This document shows, piece after piece, positions 34,177-45,696 of a DNA stretch of 64,000 bases; the first letter of the stretch is position 1; each line of letters starts with the position of its first letter. Source of the DNA: Lichenicola sp964249735. Lineage in GTDB: Bacteria; Pseudomonadota; Alphaproteobacteria; Acetobacterales; Acetobacteraceae. The stretch spans positions 1 through 64,000 of the forward strand of contig CAXUDP010000009.1 of assembly GCA_964249735.1 (NCBI GenBank), written 5' to 3'. Both the position numbers and the translations under genes were made by a program. Under the pieces are notes generated by a model. That model had not been told where the DNA came from and did no database searches. It saw only the letters and a program-made list of their open reading frames with translations.

Positions 34177-35610
34177 TCAGAAGACGATGGTGCTGCGCAC
34201 GCCGAGCACGAGCTCGTTGGAGATCCGCCGGTCGGGCGCGTTCGGGTCGACGATGCCCGCCCCCGGCATGAAGGTGTACTGCGCATCGGGCTGCACCGTC
34301 AGCCACCCCACCGGGACGTACTGGTATGTCAGCTCCAGGTAGCTTTCGGAGGAGCGCAGCGGCGAGTACGTGCCGGGGTCCAGGCGCGCGGCATCCTGGT
34401 CGGCTTCGAGCGCATGGCGGCCGATCTTGGTGAAGCCGCCGGCCAAGCCCAGCGTGTCGGCGTCCCGTCCGGGCAGCGGCGCCTTCATCACCAGGCCGAG
34501 GTTGGCGGCAAAGTCGACCAGGTTGCGGTCGCCGGGCGCTCCCATCAGGCGGGTGAACAGGTTGACCGATTGCGCGCCGCCCCCGGCCGCCCGCCAAACC
34601 ATCTGGTCGACGACGCCGTAGACCGCGTAGTCGTGCCGGCGCGTCCGCGGCTGGCCGTCGCTCGCCGGGTCGGCGAGCAGGCCCCCGTGGTCGTCATAAC
34701 GTCCATCCGGGAACGACCCGCTGTCGAACCAGGCGCCGATCTTGAAGACGCCGGGCAGACCGCTTCCGTTCCCGCCCTTGTTACCGTCGGCGCTCGAATT
34801 CGCACCCGGGCCGCTGCTCTGGCCGCCGAGCACGGTGTCGCCGCCCGAGGGCTGGTTGGAGGCGAAGTCGAGCTCGGCGATGAACAAGGCGCCGGTGTTG
34901 AGGTTGAACAGCGCGCCGGTCTTGTCGGCGTTGGTCTGCGGGTCGTTCTCGAACGGGCCGCCGGCCGGATTGTCGTCGTAGACGCCGCCGAACAGGCTGA
35001 ACGGCCCTTCGTTGGCGCGCAGGCGCACGCCCAGAGAGGACAGCGGATAAGCCGGGCCGCCCGTGTACATGTCGTAGGACGGCAGCGCCGGCCAGCCGAA
35101 CGCGGTGTTGGCGAACACGCTGGCGCTGGCGCTGCCGATATACTCCTGGTCCAGGCTCTGCTGGCCGATCTTGAGGTCGACGTCGCCGTCCTGGAGCTGC
35201 TGGTCGTACCACAGCTCCCACAGGCGAGTGGCGCGGTTCGCCTCGATGCCGCTGATGGTGTCGAGGTTGTCGAGGTTGTCCTGGCTCAGGCTGCGGCCGT
35301 GGATCTGGAACGCGCTCACGTTGAACGTGCCGCCCGACAGTCCGAACGCACGCCCGAAATCGACGCCCACGCTCATCTCGGTGAGCCCGTCATAGTCCGC
35401 GCCCTGGTGGATGCCGCCGGAAGGGTTGCCGAACACCTCGCTGATCTCGTTCAGGCCGAACGACACCCCGTACTGGCCGAGCCAGGGACGCACGCCCCAG
35501 ATCGGCCCGAGCAGGTTGCTGCTGGTGGCCTGCGCCAGCGCCGCCTCCGGCAGGGTCATGCCGATCAATCCGGCGGCCACCAGGGCTTTCAGGCTCGTGC
35601 CAATCCGCAA
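34177..35610 (-). CDS. OprB-family carbohydrate-selective porin
   Basis: A 477-residue outer-membrane protein with signal peptide SLKALVAAGLIGMTLPEAALA (cleavage before QATSSN). The mature barrel shows the OprB pattern: GVSFGLNEISEVFGNPSGG, the DYDGLTEMSVGVDFGRAFGL repeat region, KIGQQSLDQEYIGS, and FKIGAWFDSGSF, and ends in an aromatic residue (VRSTIVF). OprB porins pass sugars. Translation starts at TTG 35610 with TTGGAG upstream. A Fur-like box lies 37-51 nt upstream, which is unusual for a sugar porin and ties it to iron supply. Confidence 0.88.
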   Translation of the reverse strand: MRIGTSLKALVAAGLIGMTLPEAALAQATSSNLLGPIWGVRPWLGQYGVSFGLNEISEVFGNPSGGIHQGADYDGLTEMSVGVDFGRAFGLSGGTFNVSAFQIHGRSLSQDNLDNLDTISGIEANRATRLWELWYDQQLQDGDVDLKIGQQSLDQEYIGSASASVFANTAFGWPALPSYDMYTGGPAYPLSSLGVRLRANEGPFSLFGGVYDDNPAGGPFENDPQTNADKTGALFNLNTGALFIAELDFASNQPSGGDTVLGGQSSGPGANSSADGNKGGNGSGLPGVFKIGAWFDSGSFPDGRYDDHGGLLADPASDGQPRTRRHDYAVYGVVDQMVWRAAGGGAQSVNLFTRLMGAPGDRNLVDFAANLGLVMKAPLPGRDADTLGLAGGFTKIGRHALEADQDAARLDPGTYSPLRSSESYLELTYQYVPVGWLTVQPDAQYTFMPGAGIVDPNAPDRRISNELVLGVRSTIVF

Positions 35611-35646
35611 CCGACATCTCCAAGGCAGCCCGCTCCTGACCGTTAA

Positions 35647-35661
35647 TGCAAATCATTCGCA
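35647..35661. promoter_or_regulatory. Fur-box-like operator (7-1-7 palindrome)
   Basis: TGCAAATCATTCGCA is a near-perfect 7-1-7 inverted repeat. Read on the minus strand, TGCGAATGATTTGCA agrees with TGATAATnATTATCA at 10 of 14 positions, including the central AAT-n-ATT. Sites of this shape are common upstream of iron-uptake genes in alphaproteobacteria. It lies just upstream of the porin start and so controls porin, propeller protein and EfeB. Confidence 0.65.
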
Positions 35662-35799
35662 TCAGGGGATCTAGAACCGGGGGATACCGGTGTCAACCGT
35701 GGAGGACGAACGGCAGCGCTCCGGTCCGGGTCCGGTGGTGAAGCCGGCCGACCTCTGGCAACCTCCGGCCTGCGTCCAGCGGGAGGCAAGGAGCCGAAA

Positions 35800-36018
35800 A
35801 TGCCCACCTACACCGTGCACTACTCGAACACCGCCCACAGCCCGCCGATCGGCGACACCCTCAGCGTCACGGTCGACGGTCCGGAAGAAGCGGTCCGGTT
35901 CGCGGAGGAGCACTTCGTCCAGCCGCCGCACCAGCCGTCGGTCGGCGACATGCGGGGCTACTGCATCTGCGACGAGCACAAGCACATGGTCGTGCCGTGG
36001 CGGGAGGGCGGAGCATGA
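35800..36018 (+). CDS. Small conserved-looking protein, unknown function
   Basis: A 72-residue protein (MPTYTVHYSNTAHSPPIGD) with a very good ribosome site (GGAGGCAAGGAG). The C-terminal part, GYCICDEHKHMVVPW, packs two Cys and two His into nine residues and could bind a metal. There is no signal peptide or membrane segment. I do not recognise a family. It lies between the divergent porin operon and the sulfotransferase gene, with its own upstream region of about 150 nt. Confidence 0.65.
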   Translation: MPTYTVHYSNTAHSPPIGDTLSVTVDGPEEAVRFAEEHFVQPPHQPSVGDMRGYCICDEHKHMVVPWREGGA

Positions 36019-36193
36019 CGTCCCGCCGTTTCCGGGAAGAAAAGCGCAGCGCCGGCGGGATCGGCGCGGCCTCGGCATCGTGCGGGTCGCGACGAGCGGG
36101 GAGCAGGACGAGCGGAAGGCCGCCGCCGGCGCGGCGGCACGACCCGGGACGCCGGGTGGCGCTGCCCGCGCCCGGACCCTGACGACGGCCCGC

Positions 36194-37066
36194 GTGGACA
36201 CCTGGGGCGAGCGTCACGCCGAGCTCGCCCGACTCGCGGAACGCCAGCTGTTCTTCGTCGACGGACAGCCGCGCTCCGGCACCACCTGGCTGCAGCAGAT
36301 GCTCGACAGCCATCCGGACGTGTCCTGCCGCGGCGAGGCGCAGTTCCGAGACCACTGCGCGGTGCCGCTCGACCGGGCGATGCGGCAGCGGCACCAGGCG
36401 CTGCACGAGCGCAACACCACGATCTTCGGCCATACCGGCGGCTATCCCCTGCCCGATCCCGGCGACACGCAGTTCCTGCTCGGCACCGCGATCCTGACCG
36501 CGTTCCGCCAGCAGGCGGCCGGCCGCGAGGTGCGGGCGATCGGCGAGAAGACGCCGGGCAACCTGTTCTTCTTTCCGCAGCTGCGCTCGTTGTTCCCGCA
36601 GGCGAAGCTGATCGGCATCGTCCGCGACCCGCGCGACGTGATCAGTTCGAACTGGCACCGCTTCCAGGACCGGCCAGGAGCCACCGAGGCGGACCGGATC
36701 GCCTTCATCCGGCAGGTGCTGCCGATGGCAATGCAGTGGATGCGGGCGATGCTCGACGCCGGGGAACGGTTCCCGGAGCATTTCCGCCTCGTCACCTATG
36801 AGGCGCTGCACCGGGCGCCGGAGCCGGCGCTGGCAGCACTGTTCCGGTTCCTGGGCGTTTCGGACGGTGCGGAGGTGGTCGCCGACTGCATCGCGCGCAA
36901 TGCGTTCGCGGTCATGGCCGGACGTCCGGCGGGCGTGACCGAGAACGGCGCGTTCCTCCGCCACGGGGTACCCGGCGACTGGCCGAACACCCTGACGCCG
37001 GAGATGAACGACATGGTGCTGCGCGCGCTGGGCTGGAGTTTTCCGCATTTCGGCTGGCAGGCGTGA
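36194..37066 (+). CDS. Sulfotransferase family protein
   Basis: About 290 residues from GTG 36194. The 5'-phosphosulfate loop is QLFFVDGQPRSGTTWLQQML and the 3'-phosphate motif is LIGIVRDPRDVISSNWHRFQ, both standard for PAPS-dependent sulfotransferases; GEKTPGNLFFFPQL matches the family between them. The substrate (carbohydrate, lipid or small molecule) is not evident. The start is uncertain: GTG at 36194 and GTG at 36080 are both in frame and neither has a good ribosome site. No PAPS-synthesis genes are nearby. Confidence 0.8.
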   Translation: MDTWGERHAELARLAERQLFFVDGQPRSGTTWLQQMLDSHPDVSCRGEAQFRDHCAVPLDRAMRQRHQALHERNTTIFGHTGGYPLPDPGDTQFLLGTAILTAFRQQAAGREVRAIGEKTPGNLFFFPQLRSLFPQAKLIGIVRDPRDVISSNWHRFQDRPGATEADRIAFIRQVLPMAMQWMRAMLDAGERFPEHFRLVTYEALHRAPEPALAALFRFLGVSDGAEVVADCIARNAFAVMAGRPAGVTENGAFLRHGVPGDWPNTLTPEMNDMVLRALGWSFPHFGWQA

Positions 37067-37535
37067 AAGCAGGGCGGGGAAATCTTGTTCCAGCGAGAAA
37101 ACATCTGGTCGTGCAAGGGAACGGGAAGTCGATCAGCAGAAGGTTGTATGGGAACCGTGCCCGGCATGCCATCTGGACCGTTGTCCCAAGTTGACGCGGT
37201 GCTTGGCGGCTCGAAGACATGATCGCGAGGCGGACAGGCATCCGCATCTCGTCGGCAGCCGTGGCTATGGTTTGCTTCCAAATGTGTCGGGTCGAAGGTG
37301 TCGCCACAGCCAGGACGGCGACTGCGAGGATCGGCTCGATCTGCCACCACGACTCCAGAGGACCGGGACAAGAAGTACCTCTTGTCCCGGCTGAAGATCG
37401 ACAGTTTCCCGCCTGCTGATGATGCGACACGGTTCGAGGAGATCTGGCGGTTCCAGATGTTCGACCAGCACACCAAGAAGCCGCCCTCGAAGCCAGGACC
37501 GATCGAGAGTTGCCCGACCGGACGCGGACCGTGCC
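37067..37535. other. Intergenic region between sulfotransferase and gcvP
   Basis: This 469-bp stretch between two converging genes is less GC-rich than its surroundings. I see no gene with a ribosome site and no transposase or RNA signature; short frames here lack codon bias. Its one clear element is the 11-bp perfect hairpin at 37363-37390, listed separately. Confidence 0.5.
37363..37390. terminator. Perfect 11-bp inverted repeat between convergent genes
   Basis: CCGGGACAAGA (37363-37373) and TCTTGTCCCGG (37380-37390) are exact complements around a 6-nt loop. The hairpin lies between the ends of the sulfotransferase gene (plus) and gcvP (minus), 146 nt from gcvP, so it could terminate either transcript. 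There is no U-tract on either side. Confidence 0.45.
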
Positions 37536-40409
<2,874 letters not shown>

Positions 40410-40420
40410 CGCGGCCGCCC

Positions 40421-41578
40421 TCAACGCTTGTAGGTGGGAATGATGAAGGGCAGCGGGCTGACCGTGACCGGGATCATCCGGCCGCGCAGCTCCGCCATCA
40501 GCACTGTGCCTGGCGGCGACGATTCACGTGCCACGTAGCCCATCGCCACCGGCGCCTGCAGCGTGGGCCCGAACGCGCCGGAGCTGACGTGCCCGATCGG
40601 CGCGGCGGTGTCCTCCGGCCGGAACAAGGGGGCTCCGGCCCGGAGGGGCGCGCGCCCCTCCGGCCGCAGCCCGACGCGACGGCGGGATGCGCCGTGGGTC
40701 ACCTGCTCCAGCACGATCCCGGCGCCGGGAAAGCCGCCGGCGCGTTCGCCGCCGGAGCGGCGGCTCTTCTGGATCGCCCATTCCAGCGACGCCTCGACCG
40801 GCGTGGTGCCCTCGTCCAGGTCCGAGCCGTACAGGCAGAGCCCGGCTTCCAGGCGCAGGCTGTCGCGGGCGCCGAGGCCGATCGGCAGCACGTCGGGCCG
40901 GGCGAGCAGCAGGCGCACCACCGCCTCGGCGTGGTCCGCCGGCATGCCGATCTCGTAGCCGTCCTCGCCGGTGTAGCCGGAGCGCGACACGGTGCAGTCC
41001 ACCCCGCCCAGACGCAGGATGCGGATGTCCATGAACCGCATCGCCTGCGCCTCCGGCGCCAGCGCCGACAGAACCGCCGCGGCACCGGGGCCCTGCAGCG
41101 CCACCAGCGCCCGGTCCGCCAGGAACTCGACCTCGCACGACTCCTGCAGGTGGCGCTGCAGGTGGGCCAGATCCGCCAGCTTGCAGCCGGCGTTCACCAC
41201 CAGGAACAGCGACGCGCCCTCGTTGGCGACGATCAGGTCGTCCAGGATGCCGCCGTCCTCGTTGGTCAGCAGGGCGTAGCGCTGCCGCCCTGCCGGCAGG
41301 CCGGCGATGTCGGTCGGCACCAGCCGCTCCAGCGCCAGCGCTGCGTCCGCGACCAGCCCCGAGCGTGGCCGGAGCCGGATCTGGCCCATGTGCGACACGT
41401 CGAACAGCCCGCAGGCGGCGCGTACGTGCAGGTGCTCGGCCATGATGCCGCGCGGATACTGCAGCGGCATCTCATAGCCGGCGAACGGCACCATGCGGCC
41501 GCCGAGCTCGCGATGCAGCGCGTGCAGCGGCGTGCGCGCCGCCGCCTCCGGCGTGACGACGGCGACCTGCTCCGACAC
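40421..41578 (-). CDS. gcvT: Aminomethyltransferase, T-protein of glycine cleavage
   Basis: A 385-residue folate-binding enzyme with TPLHALHRELGGRMVPFAGYEMP, FDVSHMGQI, the folate-contacting YTGEDGYEI and RDSLRLEAGLCLYGSDLDE, all standard GcvT segments. It moves the methylene group from the lipoyl arm to tetrahydrofolate and releases ammonia. GTG at 41578 lies 3 nt after the glyA stop. No gcvH gene lies between gcvT and gcvP or elsewhere in the window. Confidence 0.94.
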   Translation of the reverse strand: MSEQVAVVTPEAAARTPLHALHRELGGRMVPFAGYEMPLQYPRGIMAEHLHVRAACGLFDVSHMGQIRLRPRSGLVADAALALERLVPTDIAGLPAGRQRYALLTNEDGGILDDLIVANEGASLFLVVNAGCKLADLAHLQRHLQESCEVEFLADRALVALQGPGAAAVLSALAPEAQAMRFMDIRILRLGGVDCTVSRSGYTGEDGYEIGMPADHAEAVVRLLLARPDVLPIGLGARDSLRLEAGLCLYGSDLDEGTTPVEASLEWAIQKSRRSGGERAGGFPGAGIVLEQVTHGASRRRVGLRPEGRAPLRAGAPLFRPEDTAAPIGHVSSGAFGPTLQAPVAMGYVARESSPPGTVLMAELRGRMIPVTVSPLPFIIPTYKR

Positions 41579-41581
41579 CGC

Positions 41582-42868
41582 CTAGGCCGCCCTGGCGACG
41601 GCGGCCGGGTACAGCGGATGGCGCGCGCACAGCGCACGCACGGCCGTGCGCGCCGCCTGCTCCGCCGCCGTGTTGTCGTCGGGGTTCCGCGCCAGCCCTT
41701 CCAGCACGTCGGCGATCAGGTTCGCCACCTGGCGGAACTCCGCCTCGCGGAAGCCGCGCGTGGTGGCGGCCGGGGAGCCCAGGCGGATGCCGCTGGTCTG
41801 CGCCGGCGGCAGCGGGTCGTAGGGGATGCCGTTCTTGTTGCAGGTCAGGCCCGCGCGCTCCAGCGACGCTTCCGCCGCCTTGCCGGTCAGGCCGCTGCGT
41901 CGCAGGTCGACCAGCACCAGGTGGGTGTCGGTGCCACCGGTCACCAGCTCGTAGCCGCGGGCGACCAGGCCCTCGCCCAGCGCCCGGGCGTTGGCCACCA
42001 CCTGCGCCGCATAGTCCCGGAAGTCCGGCCGCAGGGCCTCGCCGAACGCCACCGCCTTGGCCGCGATCACGTGCATCAGCGGCCCGCCCTGCATGCCGGG
42101 GAACACCGCGCTGTTGAACTTCTTCGCCAGGGCCTCGTCGTTCGTGAGGATCATGCCGCCGCGCGGGCCGCGCAGGGTCTTGTGCGTGGTGGTGGTGGCG
42201 ACGTGGGCGTGCGGGAACGGGCTGGGATGCGCGCCGCCCGCCACCAGGCCGGCGAAATGCGCCATGTCCACCAGCAGCAGCGCGCCCACTTCGTCGGCGA
42301 TGGCACGGAACCGCGCGAAGTCGATCTGCCTCGGGATGGCGGAGCCGCCGGCGATGATCAGCTTCGGCTTGTGCTCGCGGGCCAGGCTCTCGACCTGGTC
42401 GTAGTCCAGCAGCCCGTCCTGGCGACGCACGCCGTACTGCACCGCGTTGAACCACTTCGCCGACACCGTCGGCTTGGCGCCGTGGGTGAGGTGGCCGCCG
42501 GCGTCGATCGCCATGCCGAGGAAGGTGTCGCCGGGCTTAAGCAGCGCCAGCATCACCGCGGTGTTGGCCTGGGCGCCGGAATGCGGCTGCACGTTGGCGT
42601 AGGCGCAGCCGAACAGGGCGGTGGCGCGGTCGATCGCCGCCTGCTCGACCACGTCCGCCTGCGCGCAGCCGCCGTAGTAGCGGCGGCCGGGGTAGCCCTC
42701 GGCGTACTTGTTGGTCAGCACCGAGCCCTGTGCCGCCAGCACCGCCCGCGAGACGATGTTCTCGCTGGCGATCAGCTCGATCCCCTCGTCCTGGCGGTGC
42801 AGCTCGGCGGCGAGCGCCGCGTCGATCAGCGGGTCGTCCGAGAGGGTGCGGGTGAAGAAGTCCGACAT
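41582..42868 (-). CDS. glyA: Serine hydroxymethyltransferase
   Basis: A 428-residue PLP enzyme of fold type I. Recognisable segments are ELIASENIVSRAVLAAQGS, YAEGYPGRRYYGGC, the PLP-binding lysine in VATTTTHKTLRGPRGGM, and RLGSPAATTRGF. It condenses glycine with methylene-THF to serine, using the product of the GcvT/GcvP reaction. ATG at 42868 is preceded by GAGAGGGAACCC. It lies between sdaA and gcvT, so the operon encodes the whole glycine-to-serine-to-pyruvate route apart from the H and L proteins. Confidence 0.95.
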   Translation of the reverse strand: MSDFFTRTLSDDPLIDAALAAELHRQDEGIELIASENIVSRAVLAAQGSVLTNKYAEGYPGRRYYGGCAQADVVEQAAIDRATALFGCAYANVQPHSGAQANTAVMLALLKPGDTFLGMAIDAGGHLTHGAKPTVSAKWFNAVQYGVRRQDGLLDYDQVESLAREHKPKLIIAGGSAIPRQIDFARFRAIADEVGALLLVDMAHFAGLVAGGAHPSPFPHAHVATTTTHKTLRGPRGGMILTNDEALAKKFNSAVFPGMQGGPLMHVIAAKAVAFGEALRPDFRDYAAQVVANARALGEGLVARGYELVTGGTDTHLVLVDLRRSGLTGKAAEASLERAGLTCNKNGIPYDPLPPAQTSGIRLGSPAATTRGFREAEFRQVANLIADVLEGLARNPDDNTAAEQAARTAVRALCARHPLYPAAVARAA

Positions 42869-42882
42869 GGCTGGGTTCCCTC

Positions 42883-44343
<1,461 letters not shown>

Positions 44344-44354
44344 GGCGCCTCCCT

Positions 44355-44368
44355 GGCCGGTTCCGGCC
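44355..44368 (-). promoter_or_regulatory. Perfect palindrome before the sdaA ribosome site
   Basis: GGCCGGAACCGGCC (minus strand) folds into a short stem and ends one base before the sdaA Shine-Dalgarno AGGGAGG. It lies directly after the second glycine aptamer, so it may be part of the riboswitch expression platform. Confidence 0.4.
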
Positions 44369-44378
44369 TAAAGCGCCC

Positions 44379-44536
44379 CTTCTGTCGGTGTGCCTGAGAT
44401 CGTTATCCCGTCGGCGGACGCCAATCCCGAACCCGGGGGCGCCTCTTTCCAGAAGTTAGAGTCGCGTGGTCCTTCTGCCTGAGAGTTTCCGGGGCGGTTG
44501 CTCCTTCGGCGCCGGCCCAGGGCCGGTCTCTCCCAC
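44379..44536 (-). promoter_or_regulatory. Tandem glycine riboswitch
   Basis: Two aptamers are visible on the minus strand. Aptamer 1 (44536-44466) has GTGG/CCAC ends, GGGAGAG, the core GCCGAAGGAGCAA and AAACTCTCAGGC followed by AGAAGGACC. Aptamer 2 (44455-44379) is closed by CTTCTG/CAGAAG and contains GGAAAGAGGCGCC, CGCCGACGGGATAA and ATCTCAGGCACACCGAC. The linker is about 10 nt. These are the conserved elements of the glycine riboswitch of alphaproteobacteria, which bind glycine cooperatively and usually switch gene expression on. It precedes sdaA-glyA-gcvT-gcvP. A possible -35 (TTGACT, 44577-44572) lies upstream without a convincing -10. Confidence 0.93.
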
Positions 44537-44656
44537 ATCGACAAGGAACAGATCGCAGCGGTGGCCCTGGAAGTCAACGTTCATGCCGGCTTCGGCGGTC
44601 ACGTTAAGAGACGAGATGTTACGGACCCGGACCGGTCCATCGGAGTACAGGGTTTC

Positions 44657-45613
44657 ATGGCATCCGCGTCACTACACGGCCTCGGACATCCCGGACCGTC
44701 GGGCTCGGTCCTGGCGCGGCTCCGCGCGCCCGCGACCAGCCTGCTCCTGGCCACCCTGGTCGGTGCCCTGCGGCGGCTCAGCCCGGTCACGTGCTCCAAC
44801 CTCGGCAGCCGGATCGCCCGGCGGCTCGGTCCGCTTCTCCCGGCGTCGAGGGTCGCCGACCGCAACCTCCTCGACGCCCTGCCGGAGCTGGATGCCCCGT
44901 CGCGCCGACGCGTCATCGACGGGGTGTGGGACAACCTCGGTCGCAACGTCTTCGAGCTGCCGCATCTGGCCTCGTTCGGGCGGACCGCCGCCGGGCCGGG
45001 CTTCGAGGTGGACGGCGAGCAGCATCTGGCCGGGCTGCAGGATGGCGGCGGGCCGGCGCTGTTCTTCTCCGGCCACCTCGGCAACTGGGAGATGGTGCTG
45101 CCGGTCGCGGCGGCGCTTGGCATCGCCGTGTCCGGCTTCTACCGCGCGGCGTCGAACCCGGAGGTGGATCGAGCGATCCAGGCGATGCGGCAGGACGCGC
45201 TCGGCACGAGGGTATCGATGTTCGCCAAGGGCGCCACCGGCGCGCGTGCCGCGCTGGCCCATCTCGGCAAGGGCGGCGCGCTCGGGCTCCTGGTCGACCA
45301 GAAGATGAACGACGGCATCGCCGTGCCGTTCTTCGGCCACGACGCGATGACGGCGCCGGCCCTGGCGCAGCTGGCGCTGCGCTTCGACGCGCCGATCATG
45401 CCGGTGCACGTGGTCCGGCTCGGCCCCTGCCGGTTCCGGATGGTCTGCGAGGCGCCGCTGGTGGTCCCGCGCAGCGGCGACCGGACCGCCGACGTCCTCG
45501 CCATCACGTCGGCGATGAACGACAGGCTGGAACGCTGGATCCGCGAGGACCCGTCCGCCTGGCTCTGGCTGCACCGGCGCTGGCCGAAGCCGGCGACGAT
45601 CCGGCGCGGATAG
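44657..45613 (+). CDS. Lipid A biosynthesis lauroyl-type acyltransferase (LpxL/HtrB family)
   Basis: A 318-residue inner-membrane acyltransferase. The catalytic HxxxxE lies in FFSGHLGNWEMVLPVA, followed by GFYRAASNPEVDRAIQAMR, the LLVDQKMNDGIAVPFFGH substrate region and the C-terminal WLWLHRRWPKP. These are hallmarks of secondary acyltransferases that add an acyl chain to Kdo-lipid A precursors. It lacks the very long hydrophobic N-terminus of E. coli LpxL but has a moderate one (SLLLATLVGALRRL). ATG at 44657 is the first methionine after the divergent riboswitch leader. The aminopeptidase gene follows 83 nt downstream. Confidence 0.87.
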   Translation: MASASLHGLGHPGPSGSVLARLRAPATSLLLATLVGALRRLSPVTCSNLGSRIARRLGPLLPASRVADRNLLDALPELDAPSRRRVIDGVWDNLGRNVFELPHLASFGRTAAGPGFEVDGEQHLAGLQDGGGPALFFSGHLGNWEMVLPVAAALGIAVSGFYRAASNPEVDRAIQAMRQDALGTRVSMFAKGATGARAALAHLGKGGALGLLVDQKMNDGIAVPFFGHDAMTAPALAQLALRFDAPIMPVHVVRLGPCRFRMVCEAPLVVPRSGDRTADVLAITSAMNDRLERWIREDPSAWLWLHRRWPKPATIRRG

Positions 45614-45696
45614 ACGCCCCTGGTGCCGTCGTGCCTGTTATTTCATACTCGGGCGGGATCGTGGCCCGGGCCGCGCCCTTCTCGCGGATCCTGCCC

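Noticed and set aside
31939..35646. A 1235-codon open frame on the plus strand across the efeB-propeller-porin operon
   Set aside because: It is the antisense shadow of three well-supported minus-strand genes, has no family motifs and is rich in Arg/Ala/Val as expected for GC-rich shadows.
35690..36193. Long N-terminal extension of the sulfotransferase
   Set aside because: It overlaps the 72-residue gene and its ribosome site and has no conserved sequence; the sulfotransferase fold begins near 36230.
37067..37535. Short frames in the spacer between sulfotransferase and gcvP as small genes or transposase remnants
   Set aside because: No ribosome site, no codon bias and no recognisable motif on either strand.
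44572..44577. TTGACT as the -35 of the glycine riboswitch transcript
   Set aside because: No acceptable -10 hexamer follows at 16-18 nt, so I mention it only within the riboswitch entry.
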